DNA from: Calothrix sp. C42_A2020_038
GTDB lineage: Bacteria > Cyanobacteriota > Cyanobacteriia > Cyanobacteriales > Nostocaceae
Direction of reading: 5' to 3'
NCBI GenBank assembly: GCA_015272395.1
Contig: JACYLQ010000018.1
Location: 21,349 to 85,348, forward strand
DNA length: 64,000 bases
The notes beneath the pieces are model-generated. The model was not told the DNA's origin and did no database searches. It saw only the letters and a list, made by a program, of their open reading frames with translations. Shown one piece after another: positions 52,956 to 62,926 of the stretch. The first letter of the stretch is position 1. Every line of letters starts with the position of its first letter. A program made the position numbers and the translations under genes.

Positions 52956-55163
52956 ATGTCGGTTAATTTAGTCCAGCGTTTATTTGCTAGTTTTTTAGAT
53001 AAACTTGCTGCTCACAACAAATCGCTTACCCATAAAACACTGTCTAATATGACACTGCGAGTTACGGGTGTTGTCGTTGTATCTGCGATTTGCAGTTATT
53101 TCCATGTGATGTCAAATTTGGAGGTTCAAACTCAGCGGCAATTAGAAAAGTACATTGCTGAACGAGGAAATCGCGAAAGTAGTATTTTTTTATTGGCTAT
53201 AGATAATTTGACTTTATTAAAAAATAAAGTTTTGGAAGAATTAAAACAGCCAGTAAATACGAATTCGATAACAAAATTCAATCAAATATACTTTACTTGG
53301 AATGATGGTACAAGGCGTAATTTTCCTCAAAATCTACCAACTCAGAAGTTTGATGCATTACGATATCCGAGTTCATTTATCGGTCGCGATGTTCAACTTA
53401 ATCCCGATGATAAGCGTTTGATTGTAATAATGCATGATTTAATCGGCGCCTATGGTTTTGCTTGGAGTAATCGGTTTGTAAGTACTTATTTTGACTCCAA
53501 AAAAAATTTTGATGTTGGTTATTGGAAAGATAAACCGTGGGGATTAGAGGCGCCAGCAAATTTATATATACCAAATGAAGAATATTTTACGGTAGCGACC
53601 CCTGAAAATAATCCAGAGAAAAAACCAGTATTTACCGGACTATATCTAGACATTGCAATCCAAGTTTGGATGGTTTCAGCAATTGTACCAGTATACAATA
53701 ATAATCATTTTATCGGTATCGTTGGACATGATATCGCATTAACTGATTTAATGAAAAGTACAACTAATGAAAAATTACCAGGAACATATAATTTAATATT
53801 TAGAGGTGATGGTCGTTTAATCGTACACCCACTTGTCATGGATAAGATTAAACAAAGCGAAGGTAAATTAACTATTGCCGACTTGAAAAATCCTGAATTA
53901 AATCGAATTTTCCAACTTGCGATACAGAGTCAGAGTGGTAAAGTGATTGAAAATACTCAAGATCAACAATATCTGGCAATTACAAAAATTGAAGGGCCAG
54001 ATTGGTATTTTGTAACTGTGTACCCTAAATCACTATTGTCCCAATCTGCTCTGAACACAGTCATATTTATTTTGATTTCGGGATTAAGTATATTAATTAC
54101 AGTCATCTGGCTATTATTCTTTGTGCTTCGTAAGCAAGTCGCAGAACCTTTAAGTCAATTAACTAGTACAGTGAATAAAATTTCGGCAGGTGAATTTGAT
54201 ATTAATATCGATATTAACCGTACTGATGAGATCGGACAATTAGCAACTGCATTTAGAACAATGGCTATTGATTTAAATAATTCGTTTTGCGAACTAGAAC
54301 AGCGTGTACAAGAAAGAACAGCAGAACTACAACAAGCTTTACGCAATTTACAACAAACTCAAACTCAAATCTTACAATCTGAAAAAATGTCTGCGTTAGG
54401 GCAAATGGTAGCTGGTATTGCACACGAAATTAATAACCCAGTTAGCTTTATATACGGTAATATTACTTATATAGAAGAATACTCTTTAAACATATTACAA
54501 CTAGTAAAATCTTATCAAGAATACTACCCGGAGCCACCCTCAGAATTAAAACAGCAACTCAAAGAAGTTGATTTTGGTTTTATATCAGAAGATTTAGCAA
54601 AGCTGATTGAATCTATGAAAATTGGCGCCACTCGTATCAGTGATATTGTACAATCTTTACGTTCTTTTTCACGACTCGATGAAGCTGAATATAAACAGGT
54701 AGATATTCATGAAGGTATTAATAGTAGTTTGTTAATTATACAACATCGCCTCCCGCCAGATACACAAGTAATCAAACAATACGCTCAACTACCTGTTATT
54801 AAATGTTATCCACAACAACTCAATCAAGTTTTTTTAAATATTCTGAATAACGCTGTTGATGCATTAGATGAGGCAAGACTGAATAAGTCTCATCCACAAC
54901 TTGAACCCAGAATTATTATTTCTACCCAAGTCCTAGATCAAAATTGGGTACAAATTTCGATTGCAGATAATGGCATTGGTATCAAACAAGAAGCTCTTAA
55001 ATATATATTTGACCCGTTTTTTACAACTAAACCAGTTGGTAAAGGAACAGGTTTAGGTTTATCAATTTGTTATCAAATTGTTGTCAAGACCCATCGGGGT
55101 AAACTTTGGTGTGATTCTCAACACCCAAAAGGCGCCAGGTTTGTAATTACAATTCCTGTATAG
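52956..55163 (+). CDS. Cache-HAMP hybrid-free sensor histidine kinase
   Basis: 735 residues. First membrane helix about 31-52, a large periplasmic sensor region (about 55-365) of the dCache type with [13 protein letters not shown] and [10 protein letters not shown], a second helix about 366-390, and HAMP (about 392-445, [20 protein letters not shown]). A coiled coil follows, then HisKA with phospho-acceptor in GIAHEINNP (about 488). The HATPase has an N-box [11 protein letters not shown] (about 628) and G-box GTGLGLS (about 698). An orphan kinase: no response regulator is adjacent, and its partner could be the OmpR-type regulator at 9957, but nothing in the sequence proves this. Confidence 0.9.
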   Translation: MSVNLVQRLFASFLDKLAAHNKSLTHKTLSNMTLRVTGVVVVSAICSYFHVMSNLEVQTQRQLEKYIAERGNRESSIFLLAIDNLTLLKNKVLEELKQPVNTNSITKFNQIYFTWNDGTRRNFPQNLPTQKFDALRYPSSFIGRDVQLNPDDKRLIVIMHDLIGAYGFAWSNRFVSTYFDSKKNFDVGYWKDKPWGLEAPANLYIPNEEYFTVATPENNPEKKPVFTGLYLDIAIQVWMVSAIVPVYNNNHFIGIVGHDIALTDLMKSTTNEKLPGTYNLIFRGDGRLIVHPLVMDKIKQSEGKLTIADLKNPELNRIFQLAIQSQSGKVIENTQDQQYLAITKIEGPDWYFVTVYPKSLLSQSALNTVIFILISGLSILITVIWLLFFVLRKQVAEPLSQLTSTVNKISAGEFDINIDINRTDEIGQLATAFRTMAIDLNNSFCELEQRVQERTAELQQALRNLQQTQTQILQSEKMSALGQMVAGIAHEINNPVSFIYGNITYIEEYSLNILQLVKSYQEYYPEPPSELKQQLKEVDFGFISEDLAKLIESMKIGATRISDIVQSLRSFSRLDEAEYKQVDIHEGINSSLLIIQHRLPPDTQVIKQYAQLPVIKCYPQQLNQVFLNILNNAVDALDEARLNKSHPQLEPRIIISTQVLDQNWVQISIADNGIGIKQEALKYIFDPFFTTKPVGKGTGLGLSICYQIVVKTHRGKLWCDSQHPKGARFVITIPV

Positions 55164-55239
55164 ACTTGACATATTTTTGTCATAATCTCTAGTCAAACTA
55201 GAAATAAAGGTAAAAACTAAATTTTAATTGATTAGGGTT

Positions 55240-55743
55240 ATGCAATTATTTACTTTTGATCAAATCAAAAAGAAGGCAGCTATAGCTAACATTTTTGCGG
55301 TTACAGCCACAGCTGGCTTACTCGCTACTGTGCTGCCATTAAATAATACAAACACAACAGCGAACAATACACTCGTTAGAGAATTTAACACTATCACAAC
55401 TTCGCGTGAAGCTGAACAAAATTCTCCCGCCGCGTTGATATTAGCTGCTGCAGCTATCGGTGGTCTTACTTTCGGTGTCTGGCAAGTCAAGAAAGGTAGT
55501 AACCAGACTGGCACCAGCTACAGCAGATATAATTTTCAACATCAAGATCAAGGACAAAATACTCTCACTATTGACCAAATAAACGGTAAACTTCGCACGC
55601 AACTTCTCAGTTTACTGCATAGAGATATACCCGCAGCAAACCGACTGCTGACCCAAGCCAAGTTTAAATACCCGAACCGGACAACTAATTGGTACGCAGA
55701 AAAAGTTATCTACGACCTAACGCGCGACCGTGGAGGATATTAG
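55240..55743 (+). CDS. Membrane-anchored protein of unknown function
   Basis: 167 residues from the ATG at 55240 (the frame opens four codons earlier at TTG). One helix near the N-terminus (IANIFAVTATAGLLATVLPL) and a second about 70-90 (ALILAAAAIGGLTFGVWQVK), then a hydrophilic C-terminal half with IDQINGKLRTQLLSLLHRD, AANRLLTQAKFKYPNRT and WYAEKVIYDLTRDR. Cyanobacterial-hypothetical type; role unknown. It follows the histidine kinase after about 75 bases and could share its transcript. Confidence 0.6.
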   Translation: MQLFTFDQIKKKAAIANIFAVTATAGLLATVLPLNNTNTTANNTLVREFNTITTSREAEQNSPAALILAAAAIGGLTFGVWQVKKGSNQTGTSYSRYNFQHQDQGQNTLTIDQINGKLRTQLLSLLHRDIPAANRLLTQAKFKYPNRTTNWYAEKVIYDLTRDRGGY

Positions 55744-55793
55744 GTTGCTAGTTCCTGAAATAAACCCCACCCGCGCTGTCGCGCACTCTCACC

Positions 55794-57173
55794 TTAGCAA
55801 GGGGAGGGTGTTTGCAAGTGCTGCAATATCAAGTCGTATACTTCTGTTGCAGCAATTGTGTTCTCGGTTAAATGTGTTAGTTGAGTTATGAACAGTGGTT
55901 TATCTTCTGACAGAACATCAATACTACCGTGTGAACCTTTAATGAGGGTTGCATCTAATGGGATAACATCCATTAGATAGCGAAAACCTAGTTTTTTCTG
56001 CAATAGTTTTAAACCAATTTTTAGTTTTGGGAATTTAATTTGCGGGTCGATGAATAGTTCTACAGGGTCGTAACCAGGTTTGCGATGAATATCCACAGTA
56101 CGGGCAAAATCTGGCGCTTGCTTATCGTTAAGCCAGTAATAATAAGTAAACCATGCATCATTGTTTGCAACTGCGACCATTTCTCCTGACCGTGAATGGT
56201 TTAAACCATATAGTTTTTTGCCAGTATGATCGAATATATGACCAATACCATCAATCGATTCGAGTAGATTTCTCACTAAAGAGGTACATTGAGAATCATT
56301 TATATAGATATGGGCTAGTTGGTGGTCTGCAACTGCAAAAGCTTTACTTGCACCCACATCTAAAAGTTCGCATCCTAACTCCTCTCTGACTGCTAACAAA
56401 CCAGCTTGGTGTAAAATACGGTTGATATGAATAGGTTTTGATACTTCAGTGATACCGTATTCGGATAATACAATTACTTGGGCGCCATGTTGTTCATAAA
56501 AATCAATCAAATCACAGCAAACAATATCAATTTCTTGTAAATCCTTAGTAATTTTCTTTTCATCGTTACCGAATTTCTGTAAACAGTAATCCAAATGTGG
56601 TAAATAAATTAACGTCAAAGTCGGATTTGATTTCTCTTCTGTCCACTTGGCTGATTCTGCTATCCACTGTGTAGAATGAATCGATGTATTTGGACCCCAA
56701 AAATTAAATAGTGGAAATTCTCCAAGTTCTTTTTGTAAATCAAATCGCCACTTACTTGGTTGCGTGTAGATATCAGGCAACTTTCTACCATCAGCAGGAT
56801 ACATCGGTCTTGGAGTCACCGAGTAATCAACCGACGAATACATATTGTACCACCAAAACAAATTGGCACAGCTAAATTCTGAATTAGATGCGCGCGCTAT
56901 ATCCCATATTTTTGGTGCTTCCACTAACTTATTCGACTGGCGCCAAAATTTCACCTCACATTCCGAGCGAAAATACCATCCATTAGCAACTATTCCATGT
57001 TCGTTCGGTAATTTACCAGTTAAATATGTAGCTTGTGCTGTACAAGTAACAGCGGGTAGTACAGGATTTATAGTCTTAACTATTCCGCGTTTTGCCCATT
57101 GCAAAAGTTTAGGAGTATACTTCAAAAGCCGCGAAGATAGTCCAACAACATTAATAACAACTGTTTTATTCAT
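55794..57173 (-). CDS. Alkaline-phosphatase-superfamily phosphodiesterase
   Basis: 459 residues of the nucleotide pyrophosphatase/phosphodiesterase type. The N-terminal VINVVGLSSRLL, the nucleophile region PAVTCTAQATYLTGKLPNEHG with Thr (about 44) as likely nucleophile, LIYLPHLDYCLQKFG (metal ligands Asp/His), VLSEYGITEV and the late DHQLAHIYI and KGSHGS His match the superfamily. No signal peptide, so it is cytoplasmic. The substrate is unknown. Similar proteins occur in ebo-type clusters, but none of the other ebo genes is here. Confidence 0.8.
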   Translation of the reverse strand: MNKTVVINVVGLSSRLLKYTPKLLQWAKRGIVKTINPVLPAVTCTAQATYLTGKLPNEHGIVANGWYFRSECEVKFWRQSNKLVEAPKIWDIARASNSEFSCANLFWWYNMYSSVDYSVTPRPMYPADGRKLPDIYTQPSKWRFDLQKELGEFPLFNFWGPNTSIHSTQWIAESAKWTEEKSNPTLTLIYLPHLDYCLQKFGNDEKKITKDLQEIDIVCCDLIDFYEQHGAQVIVLSEYGITEVSKPIHINRILHQAGLLAVREELGCELLDVGASKAFAVADHQLAHIYINDSQCTSLVRNLLESIDGIGHIFDHTGKKLYGLNHSRSGEMVAVANNDAWFTYYYWLNDKQAPDFARTVDIHRKPGYDPVELFIDPQIKFPKLKIGLKLLQKKLGFRYLMDVIPLDATLIKGSHGSIDVLSEDKPLFITQLTHLTENTIAATEVYDLILQHLQTPSPC

Positions 57174-57315
57174 ATATCAATAGGATGTTTAGATTCTCAA
57201 CTTCATAGAGAACCTTAAGGAATTGTAAAATCTAACTTTAACTCATCGTAATAATTACGGTTATGATAATAATTTAGGTTTTTAATCCTAAATTTTAGCT
57301 TTTTACTTTTGCCTG

Positions 57316-57387
57316 TTGACACCCCTTATTTCAACCCTTGTCTCTACATGGTCTGGAATAGCGTAAAATCCTGATACTAAGGGGTGT
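57316..57387. repeat. 72-bp inverted repeat
   Basis: Perfect arms ACACCCCTTA / TAAGGGGTGT at the ends of a 72-bp segment between two minus-strand genes. It could act as an RNA hairpin or a small dispersed element. The remainder of 57174-57444 shows nothing else. Confidence 0.5.
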
Positions 57388-57444
57388 TATCCCCGAATGA
57401 CCAGCAGTATCCTTGTAGGAAAGGGGAACAATAAAATAAGGGTT

Positions 57445-59679
57445 TCAAAGCCTCTTCTCGACACGGGGAGAGGTATAATGAAAATTATCTTTAACTTGAA
57501 ACAATCGCATCCCATTAGCTGTAACTAACAAAGAACTTCCTGTATCTGCCAAAACTGCAACTGCTAAACCGACAATACCAAAAGTACCTAATAATAAAAA
57601 TAATCCTTTTGTAATTAGAGAAAAAACTACATTTTGCTGAATTACTGAGACCGTGCGACGACTCAAATTTACTGCATAAGCAAGTTTTCTTAAGTCGCTT
57701 CCTACCAACACTATATCGGCAGTTTCCAACGCAATATCAATTCCACCGACTGCAAAACTGATATCAGCAGCAGCTAATGCTGGAGCATCGTTGATACCAT
57801 CACCAACCATACCAACTACCCCATTCCGTTGCAGCTTCTGAATTTCCGCTAGTTTATCTTGCGGTAAAAGTTCTGCACGATACTCAGTAATACCTATTTG
57901 CCGCGCGATGGAAGAGGCAACAACATCTCTGTCCCCAGTTAGCATGACTTGTTTTTTAACTCCAGCTTGCTTTAAAAGTCTAACTGTTTCAGCAGCTTCC
58001 AAGCGTAACCCATCGGAAACAGCAATAACTCCTAATAATTGCTTTTCATTCCCTACTAGTATAGGTGTTTGTCCCTTGAGTTCAACTTCAGCTAGTATTG
58101 ATGCAACTTCAGAGAGAATGGGGATGCCTATTTCTTTGAATAAACGACGGTTGCCAACTGCATAAGTTTGTTCATTCAAACTTCCCCAAACTCCTTTACC
58201 TGGAAATGATTGAAAATTCTCTGGGGTTATTGTTTTAATACGTTGCTTGTATGCTTCTGCGACAATTGCTTTTGCAAAAGGGTGTTCAGATTGTATTTCT
58301 AACGATGCTGCAATCTCTAATATTTTTTCGATCGAGGCGCTAATACTATAAACATTCTGTATAGTTGGTAATCCTTGGGTTATGGTGCCAGTTTTATCGA
58401 ACGCTACAGTATGTAGTTTACCAGCAGTCTCTAAAGCGTAACCACCTTTAAATAACACACCGAGTCGAGTTGCGGCGCCAATTGCACTAACAATTGAAAC
58501 GGGTGTAGAAATTACTAATGCACAGGGACAAGCAATGACTAACATTACCAAGGCGCGATATACCCAAACATCAAACGCTTGGCTAAATGCGAAAGGTGGA
58601 ATTAGGGAAATTGCTAACGCTATCAATATTACTATTGGAGTGTAAATAGAAGCAAATTTATCTACCCATTGTTGAGAAGTCGCCTTGCTTTCTTGTGCCT
58701 CTTCAACTAAATTTATAATTTTAGCAACTGTTGTATCATTGGCAGTGTGAGTAACTTTCACTTCCAAAAATCCAGTTTGATTTATTGTACCAGCGTAAAC
58801 TACATCCCCAGGTAATTTATCTTCAGGTATTGATTCCCCAGTAATTGCTGATTGGTCTACTGCACTGGCGCCTTTAATTACAATTCCATCTAACGCAATA
58901 CGTCCTCCTGGTCGAATTACTAATGTTTCTCCAACTTCTACAGTTCCAATTGAAACGCTAACTTCTTCATCGTTACGTTTAACTGTTGCTATCGATGGAG
59001 TTAAATTCATTAACGCACGTATCGCATTGCGGGTACGACCAAAACTAAATAATTGTAAAGTACTACCCAACGAAAATAAAAACACCACCAACCCAGCTTC
59101 AAACCAATCATTCAAAATAACGGCACCGATAACCGATACAGTCATTAATAGATTCATATCTGCGCGACGCAAACGTAGTTCAAATAAACCAGCACGCGCG
59201 ATTGGATAACCAGCAATAATAATACCGATGCCATAAAAGAAGCGCGCGATCCACACAGACAACGCCATTTTTTGAGCAACTAAACCTAAAATTAATCCGA
59301 CTCCAGCCAAAATCACACTTTGTCCACGACGGTTCGTAGTCCAAAACTTCCAGTGTGCTGTATCTGTTTTAGGTATATCAACACAGTGATGCTCATGTTG
59401 ATGATTTTGATTATATTTGCACCCATCTGTAGGTGATTTTGGTACCTCGGAAATTCGCTCAACAGTATAACCCAAAGCTACTATCCGATCGTAAATCGCT
59501 GTCTCATTTACATACATCGGGTCATAAGATAACTTAATTATCCCCGTAGTAAAACTAACTAAAGCTGAATCAACTCCTTTTAAGGAAAGTAAACCAACTT
59601 CAATAGTTTTAGCGCAACTTCCACAGTCCATGCCAGCAACTCGAAACTGCTGGGATTTGAGGGAGGGCGTTTGGCTCAT
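57445..59679 (-). CDS. Zinc-type heavy-metal P1B-ATPase
   Basis: 744 residues. N-terminal HMA domain with GMDCGSCAKTIE (about 15-26), then a Cys/His-rich linker (CKYNQNHQHEHHC, about 87-99). Membrane helices, translocation motif IACPCALVIS (about 384), phosphorylation site DKTGT (about 428), and SEHPFAKA. The C-terminal VLADTGSSLLVTANGMRLF marks the Zn/Cd/Co (P1B-2, ZiaA/ZntA-like) rather than copper branch. It exports zinc from the cytoplasm. An SmtB-type operator lies upstream, but no ArsR-family regulator gene is adjacent. Confidence 0.9.
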   Translation of the reverse strand: MSQTPSLKSQQFRVAGMDCGSCAKTIEVGLLSLKGVDSALVSFTTGIIKLSYDPMYVNETAIYDRIVALGYTVERISEVPKSPTDGCKYNQNHQHEHHCVDIPKTDTAHWKFWTTNRRGQSVILAGVGLILGLVAQKMALSVWIARFFYGIGIIIAGYPIARAGLFELRLRRADMNLLMTVSVIGAVILNDWFEAGLVVFLFSLGSTLQLFSFGRTRNAIRALMNLTPSIATVKRNDEEVSVSIGTVEVGETLVIRPGGRIALDGIVIKGASAVDQSAITGESIPEDKLPGDVVYAGTINQTGFLEVKVTHTANDTTVAKIINLVEEAQESKATSQQWVDKFASIYTPIVILIALAISLIPPFAFSQAFDVWVYRALVMLVIACPCALVISTPVSIVSAIGAATRLGVLFKGGYALETAGKLHTVAFDKTGTITQGLPTIQNVYSISASIEKILEIAASLEIQSEHPFAKAIVAEAYKQRIKTITPENFQSFPGKGVWGSLNEQTYAVGNRRLFKEIGIPILSEVASILAEVELKGQTPILVGNEKQLLGVIAVSDGLRLEAAETVRLLKQAGVKKQVMLTGDRDVVASSIARQIGITEYRAELLPQDKLAEIQKLQRNGVVGMVGDGINDAPALAAADISFAVGGIDIALETADIVLVGSDLRKLAYAVNLSRRTVSVIQQNVVFSLITKGLFLLLGTFGIVGLAVAVLADTGSSLLVTANGMRLFQVKDNFHYTSPRVEKRL

Positions 59680-59730
59680 AGGTTCTTGAAAATAATTTTA
59701 TACAAGGTATCATATACCATTCTATTACAT

Positions 59731-59746
59731 TTGAACAAATATTCAA
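59731..59746 (-). promoter_or_regulatory. SmtB/ZiaR-type operator
   Basis: TTGAACAAATATTCAA is a 5-6-5 inverted repeat containing TGAACAnnTATTCA, the cyanobacterial ArsR/SmtB zinc-repressor site pattern. It is 52 bases upstream of the ATPase ATG. Zinc would release the repressor. Confidence 0.6.
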
Positions 59747-59767
59747 TTGTTGAAAAATCACTAAAAA

Positions 59768-59825
59768 TGCTTCCTTGGTTGTACAAGGAAGCACTTTACA
59801 GTAGGGTGTGTGATACTACAAAAGC
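59768..59825. repeat. Hairpin plus dispersed GTAGGGTG repeat
   Basis: TGCTTCCTTG / CAAGGAAGCA 10-bp stem (59768-59793), followed by AGTAGGGTGTGTGATACTAC. The latter resembles the left half of the 28099-28156 element. Confidence 0.55.
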
Positions 59826-59883
59826 AAATCAACGTTGCAACAAAATCAATAGGTCACTCACCGAGTCCAATTGAAAGGTGACT

Positions 59884-60993
59884 CTAAAGTCTTTTGGAAC
59901 TTAGCCCAGTCAAACCAGTCAGAGATTCCAAAGACGCTCTCAAAGCTTGTCTATACCAACTACCTTCAGTACGCTCCTTAACGATTTTTTCGTAAATATC
60001 TTCATATCCGTCTACCATTTGGGTAACACTGAAGTTATTTTGCACATGCTCACGACACTTACGACGGTCAAGTTCCAGAACTTGAGGAACTACCTGCGCC
60101 ATTTCTTCGTATGAGTCGCAAACCATACCACCAATCCCGTTAGCAACTACTTCCGGTACAGAACCCATATTCATACCAATAACAGGCGTACCACAAGCCA
60201 TTGATTCAATCATGACTAAACCGAAAGGTTCTCGCCAAGTGATTGCAAACACTGTAGCAGCTGCATTTCCTAGTAACTCAGACTTCTGAGCATGGTTGAC
60301 TTCACCTAAAAACTCGATTTGCTTACCATCGATAAGAGGTTCTATTTCTCGCTCAAAAAATTTCTTATCTACAATATCTACCTTACCTGCCATCTTTAAC
60401 TTGAGTCCGCTTTTCTTGGCAATTGCGATGGCGTGTTGCGGGCCTTTTTCTGGAGAGAAGCGTCCCAAAAATGCCAAATATGGAGGGTCTTGTGGCTTTT
60501 CTACAAACGGATATTCCTCAACAATGATACCGTTATAGACCGTACCTACATAATTCAAATCTGCTTGTCGCTGTGCATTGCTAATACTGATATACGATTG
60601 CGTTTTGTATTCGCCAAATACTTTCGCGCTATCTTTTGTGAAACTACCATGTAGTGTATGAACAGTTGGTGTTGATACCATACTTGCTAATGCTAGCGAC
60701 CAAACCCCGACGTGAGAATGAATAATGTCAAAATCTGCTGCCCGTTGATATACCTGACCTGGTGCTAATACCTCGTAGATGATGTGTTCCTTAATGTCAG
60801 GGTCTAAACGCAAAGCACGAGGGCTAACTGCTTCTAACTTAGCTAACGTTTGCGAGTCACCGGAGGCAAACAAAGTTACTTCATGTCCTCGACGAACTAA
60901 TTCGTCAGAAACGCGACTCACAACAAGTTCAATACCTCCATAGGTTGGAGGAGGAACTGATTCCCACAGGGGAGCTATTTGTGCGATTTTCAT
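59884..60993 (-). CDS. Glycosyltransferase family 4
   Basis: 369 residues, GT-B fold. N-terminal PPPTYGGIELVVSRVSDELVRRGHEV, the middle YLAFLGRFSPEKGPQHAI and the donor-binding EPFGLVMIESMACGTPVIG (about 245-263) with GSVPEVVANG are typical of GT4. It probably transfers a hexose from a nucleotide sugar to a lipid or polysaccharide. No other polysaccharide genes are adjacent, so the acceptor is unknown. The gap of 261 bases to the next gene holds nothing seen. Confidence 0.88.
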   Translation of the reverse strand: MKIAQIAPLWESVPPPTYGGIELVVSRVSDELVRRGHEVTLFASGDSQTLAKLEAVSPRALRLDPDIKEHIIYEVLAPGQVYQRAADFDIIHSHVGVWSLALASMVSTPTVHTLHGSFTKDSAKVFGEYKTQSYISISNAQRQADLNYVGTVYNGIIVEEYPFVEKPQDPPYLAFLGRFSPEKGPQHAIAIAKKSGLKLKMAGKVDIVDKKFFEREIEPLIDGKQIEFLGEVNHAQKSELLGNAAATVFAITWREPFGLVMIESMACGTPVIGMNMGSVPEVVANGIGGMVCDSYEEMAQVVPQVLELDRRKCREHVQNNFSVTQMVDGYEDIYEKIVKERTEGSWYRQALRASLESLTGLTGLSSKRL

Positions 60994-61254
60994 AAGTTGT
61001 ATTGGTTCAGCTTTTCAAAGCCCTACAATAATGAATTCCAGTCTGATGCTGGTAGAGTAAATTTGCCATTCACCCTGGCACCAAAATGCCATTTACCATT
61101 ACGGTCGGTCTATATTAAATGCAACTAAGGCTGATGCCGAACCGTCTAAACCTCACCTCCAGTTGAGATACTTTTGGTTCCAGACAATTTAATTCTCGCT
61201 TATGTTAGAGTTCTTAACAAATCGCAGTCATCTATCTTAAGGACTATATAAGTT

Positions 61255-62358
61255 TTACAAATCAGTCCAAAATGCAAATAATTCATTAAAAATGACTAAA
61301 ATTGCAATTGTAACTACAGCAATTAAAATGATTTTGCCACCTGGAACTAACCTATGATAATTATAAAGGTTTTCATAGTTGTGGCGCCGTTTCCAAACCA
61401 TTAATGCAGGAAGAATTGCTCCTGAAATTGAGATGCTGAAGGCGCCAGCACTTTCAAGCGCGTGTAAAAAAATATTGGGATTAAGCGCAGCTACAGAGGT
61501 TGGTGGGAATAAAATTAAAGCATACTGCCATTGCAAAGTTGATGATTTTGTAACATCTTTGAAAAAATCGAGCAAGCCGTAAACAAAGCCAATAAAAGAA
61601 GTGATTATTGCAAACCACGAAAAGACTGAAACTAATATTCCTAGGCACTCTCCGCCACTACCACCTCGCAAATTAAGCAATGGATCAAATTGACTTATAT
61701 TATCAGTAATTTCCCTGATATTATCCAGATTGACACTGATTAATATTACTGAATTCCATGTAATAAACATAAGTAGTGGGATTAATGAACCAAGAAAAAT
61801 TGATTGTCTGATTTTACGCACGTCTCCTTGCAAATGTGTCGCAATGACCGGAATCACATTATGATAAAATAACGCCACTAACATAACTGGAATTGATCGA
61901 GTTAAGCCAGTCCAGTTCTGAAAAGCAAACTGCTCAATCTGAACTTGTTTAGCTGCCAGAATTAGTAATCCAGCAAAAGACACTATTACTATAAAGACCA
62001 ACACGTGATTGAATTTTTCAATCAACTTTGGGCGCCCAAAGTACATAATTCCACCAAACAAGACAGCAAATATTGTTGTTCCCACCCATGCAGGTAGATC
62101 TGTTTTAGCTATCTTTTCAATTACAACAAGCAGTATCTCCCCACCTTGAGCGATATATGCAACCAAAAGTGCGTAATGTAAAAACAAATATGCAATCCCT
62201 GCTAATCTTGCTCCTACTTTTCCTAAAGTGCTTTCCACCATTCCCAAAAAACCAGTGCTGGCGCCACCTTGTCGCATCGTATCTAAACTAACTTCTGCAA
62301 TTACAATACCTTCGCCAAAATAAAGAGGGCTTTCCGTAGTAGAGTTATTGTTTAGCAC
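61255..62358 (-). CDS. Aromatic amino acid permease (TyrP/Mtr family), N-terminus missing
   Basis: 367 residues read from GTG 62358; about nine or ten membrane helices. GIVIAEVSLDTMRQGG continues into HAAAP-family pattern, with LTRSIPVMLVALFYHNVIPVI as central helix and a typical C-terminus. Family members begin about 40 residues earlier, with a first helix containing a glycine-rich stretch; here that region is replaced by unrelated sequence (NNNSTTESPLYF). The first helix and part of the second are therefore lost. It abuts a decayed integrase start, so the truncation probably reflects insertion or recombination. It is doubtful that it functions. Confidence 0.7.
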   Translation of the reverse strand: MLNNNSTTESPLYFGEGIVIAEVSLDTMRQGGASTGFLGMVESTLGKVGARLAGIAYLFLHYALLVAYIAQGGEILLVVIEKIAKTDLPAWVGTTIFAVLFGGIMYFGRPKLIEKFNHVLVFIVIVSFAGLLILAAKQVQIEQFAFQNWTGLTRSIPVMLVALFYHNVIPVIATHLQGDVRKIRQSIFLGSLIPLLMFITWNSVILISVNLDNIREITDNISQFDPLLNLRGGSGGECLGILVSVFSWFAIITSFIGFVYGLLDFFKDVTKSSTLQWQYALILFPPTSVAALNPNIFLHALESAGAFSISISGAILPALMVWKRRHNYENLYNYHRLVPGGKIILIAVVTIAILVIFNELFAFWTDL

Positions 62359-62359
62359 A

Positions 62360-62500
62360 ACTACAACTCAACACCGACAGAAAGCCCATGCCAGATATAT
62401 TAGCACTTTTGGAATGTTTGCAGCGATATACGACAAGAACAACTTTAAGCCGAATCGCATCTTGCACCTGTTCTATAAGTTTCTTTGGACGTTGTTCCAT
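62360..62500 (-). pseudogene. Remnant of tyrosine recombinase (integrase) N-terminus
   Basis: From ATG 62500 the minus strand reads MEQRPKKLIEQVQDAIRLK, closely resembling the start of integron-type integrases (core-binding domain). After about 19 residues similarity ends and the frame runs to a stop near 62360. Only the first tenth of an integrase remains. The catalytic R-H-R-Y region is absent. Confidence 0.5.
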
Positions 62501-62504
62501 AGGA

Positions 62505-62764
62505 ATAATATCGATAAAATTTCTGTCTAATACCCTAATTTGGATGTTATGCGGAATATGTCTGGATATCAGCTAGGAATATACTGAAAAACTTGTACTT
62601 ACGTACAAAATAGGGTGTATATGCGGAATAGTTCTGGATATCATCCTTTTTCGGATAATAGCCAGAAAAATTCTTGATATCTACCCCAAATCAGGTAGTT
62701 ATCCAGAAATTTTCTGTATAATAGCTGGATATTGACCATATCCAGAAAACTTCTTGATATTATA
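62505..62764. repeat. Array of imperfect palindromes upstream of the integrase remnant
   Basis: Five or six copies of a palindrome related to ATATCCAGAA-n3/4-TTCTGGATAT: at about 62547, 62619, 62656, 62698 and 62737, with a weaker one at 62505. Copies are 37-72 bases apart and alternate in which half-site is better kept. The array starts next to the integrase ATG. The pattern suits a recombinase or multi-copy regulator binding site. Confidence 0.6.
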
Positions 62765-62827
62765 ATTAAAATGCTTGTTACCTTTTCGCTGACTGAATCA
62801 CTTAGTTTAATAGGTGGAAACTTTCCG

Positions 62828-62833
62828 TATAAT
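62828..62833 (+). promoter_or_regulatory. Putative -10 box
   Basis: TATAAT consensus, about 45 bases upstream of the next terminator. No convincing -35 is visible. Confidence 0.4.
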
Positions 62834-62854
62834 AAATAGTTAGACCGCTGAGTT

Positions 62855-62890
62855 ACCAGTAAGGAAGCACGTTAGGGCTACTGGTTTTTT
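62855..62890 (+). terminator. Intrinsic terminator
   Basis: ACCAGTA / TACTGGT stem with a 17-base loop, followed by T6. No coding gene precedes it on this strand, so it ends a short transcript or acts as a leader attenuator. Confidence 0.6.
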
Positions 62891-62926
62891 CAGAGAGAAT
62901 AAAAAAGCGATCTGTGGTAGTAGAGA

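Noticed and set aside
52956..55163. Histidine kinase as the proven partner of the 9957 response regulator
   Set aside because: Both are orphans in the window, but 43 kb apart with no sequence evidence of pairing.
62505..62764. Repeat array as a CRISPR
   Set aside because: Units are imperfect palindromes of unequal spacing (37-72 bases), the intervals are not uniform spacers, and no cas gene is near.
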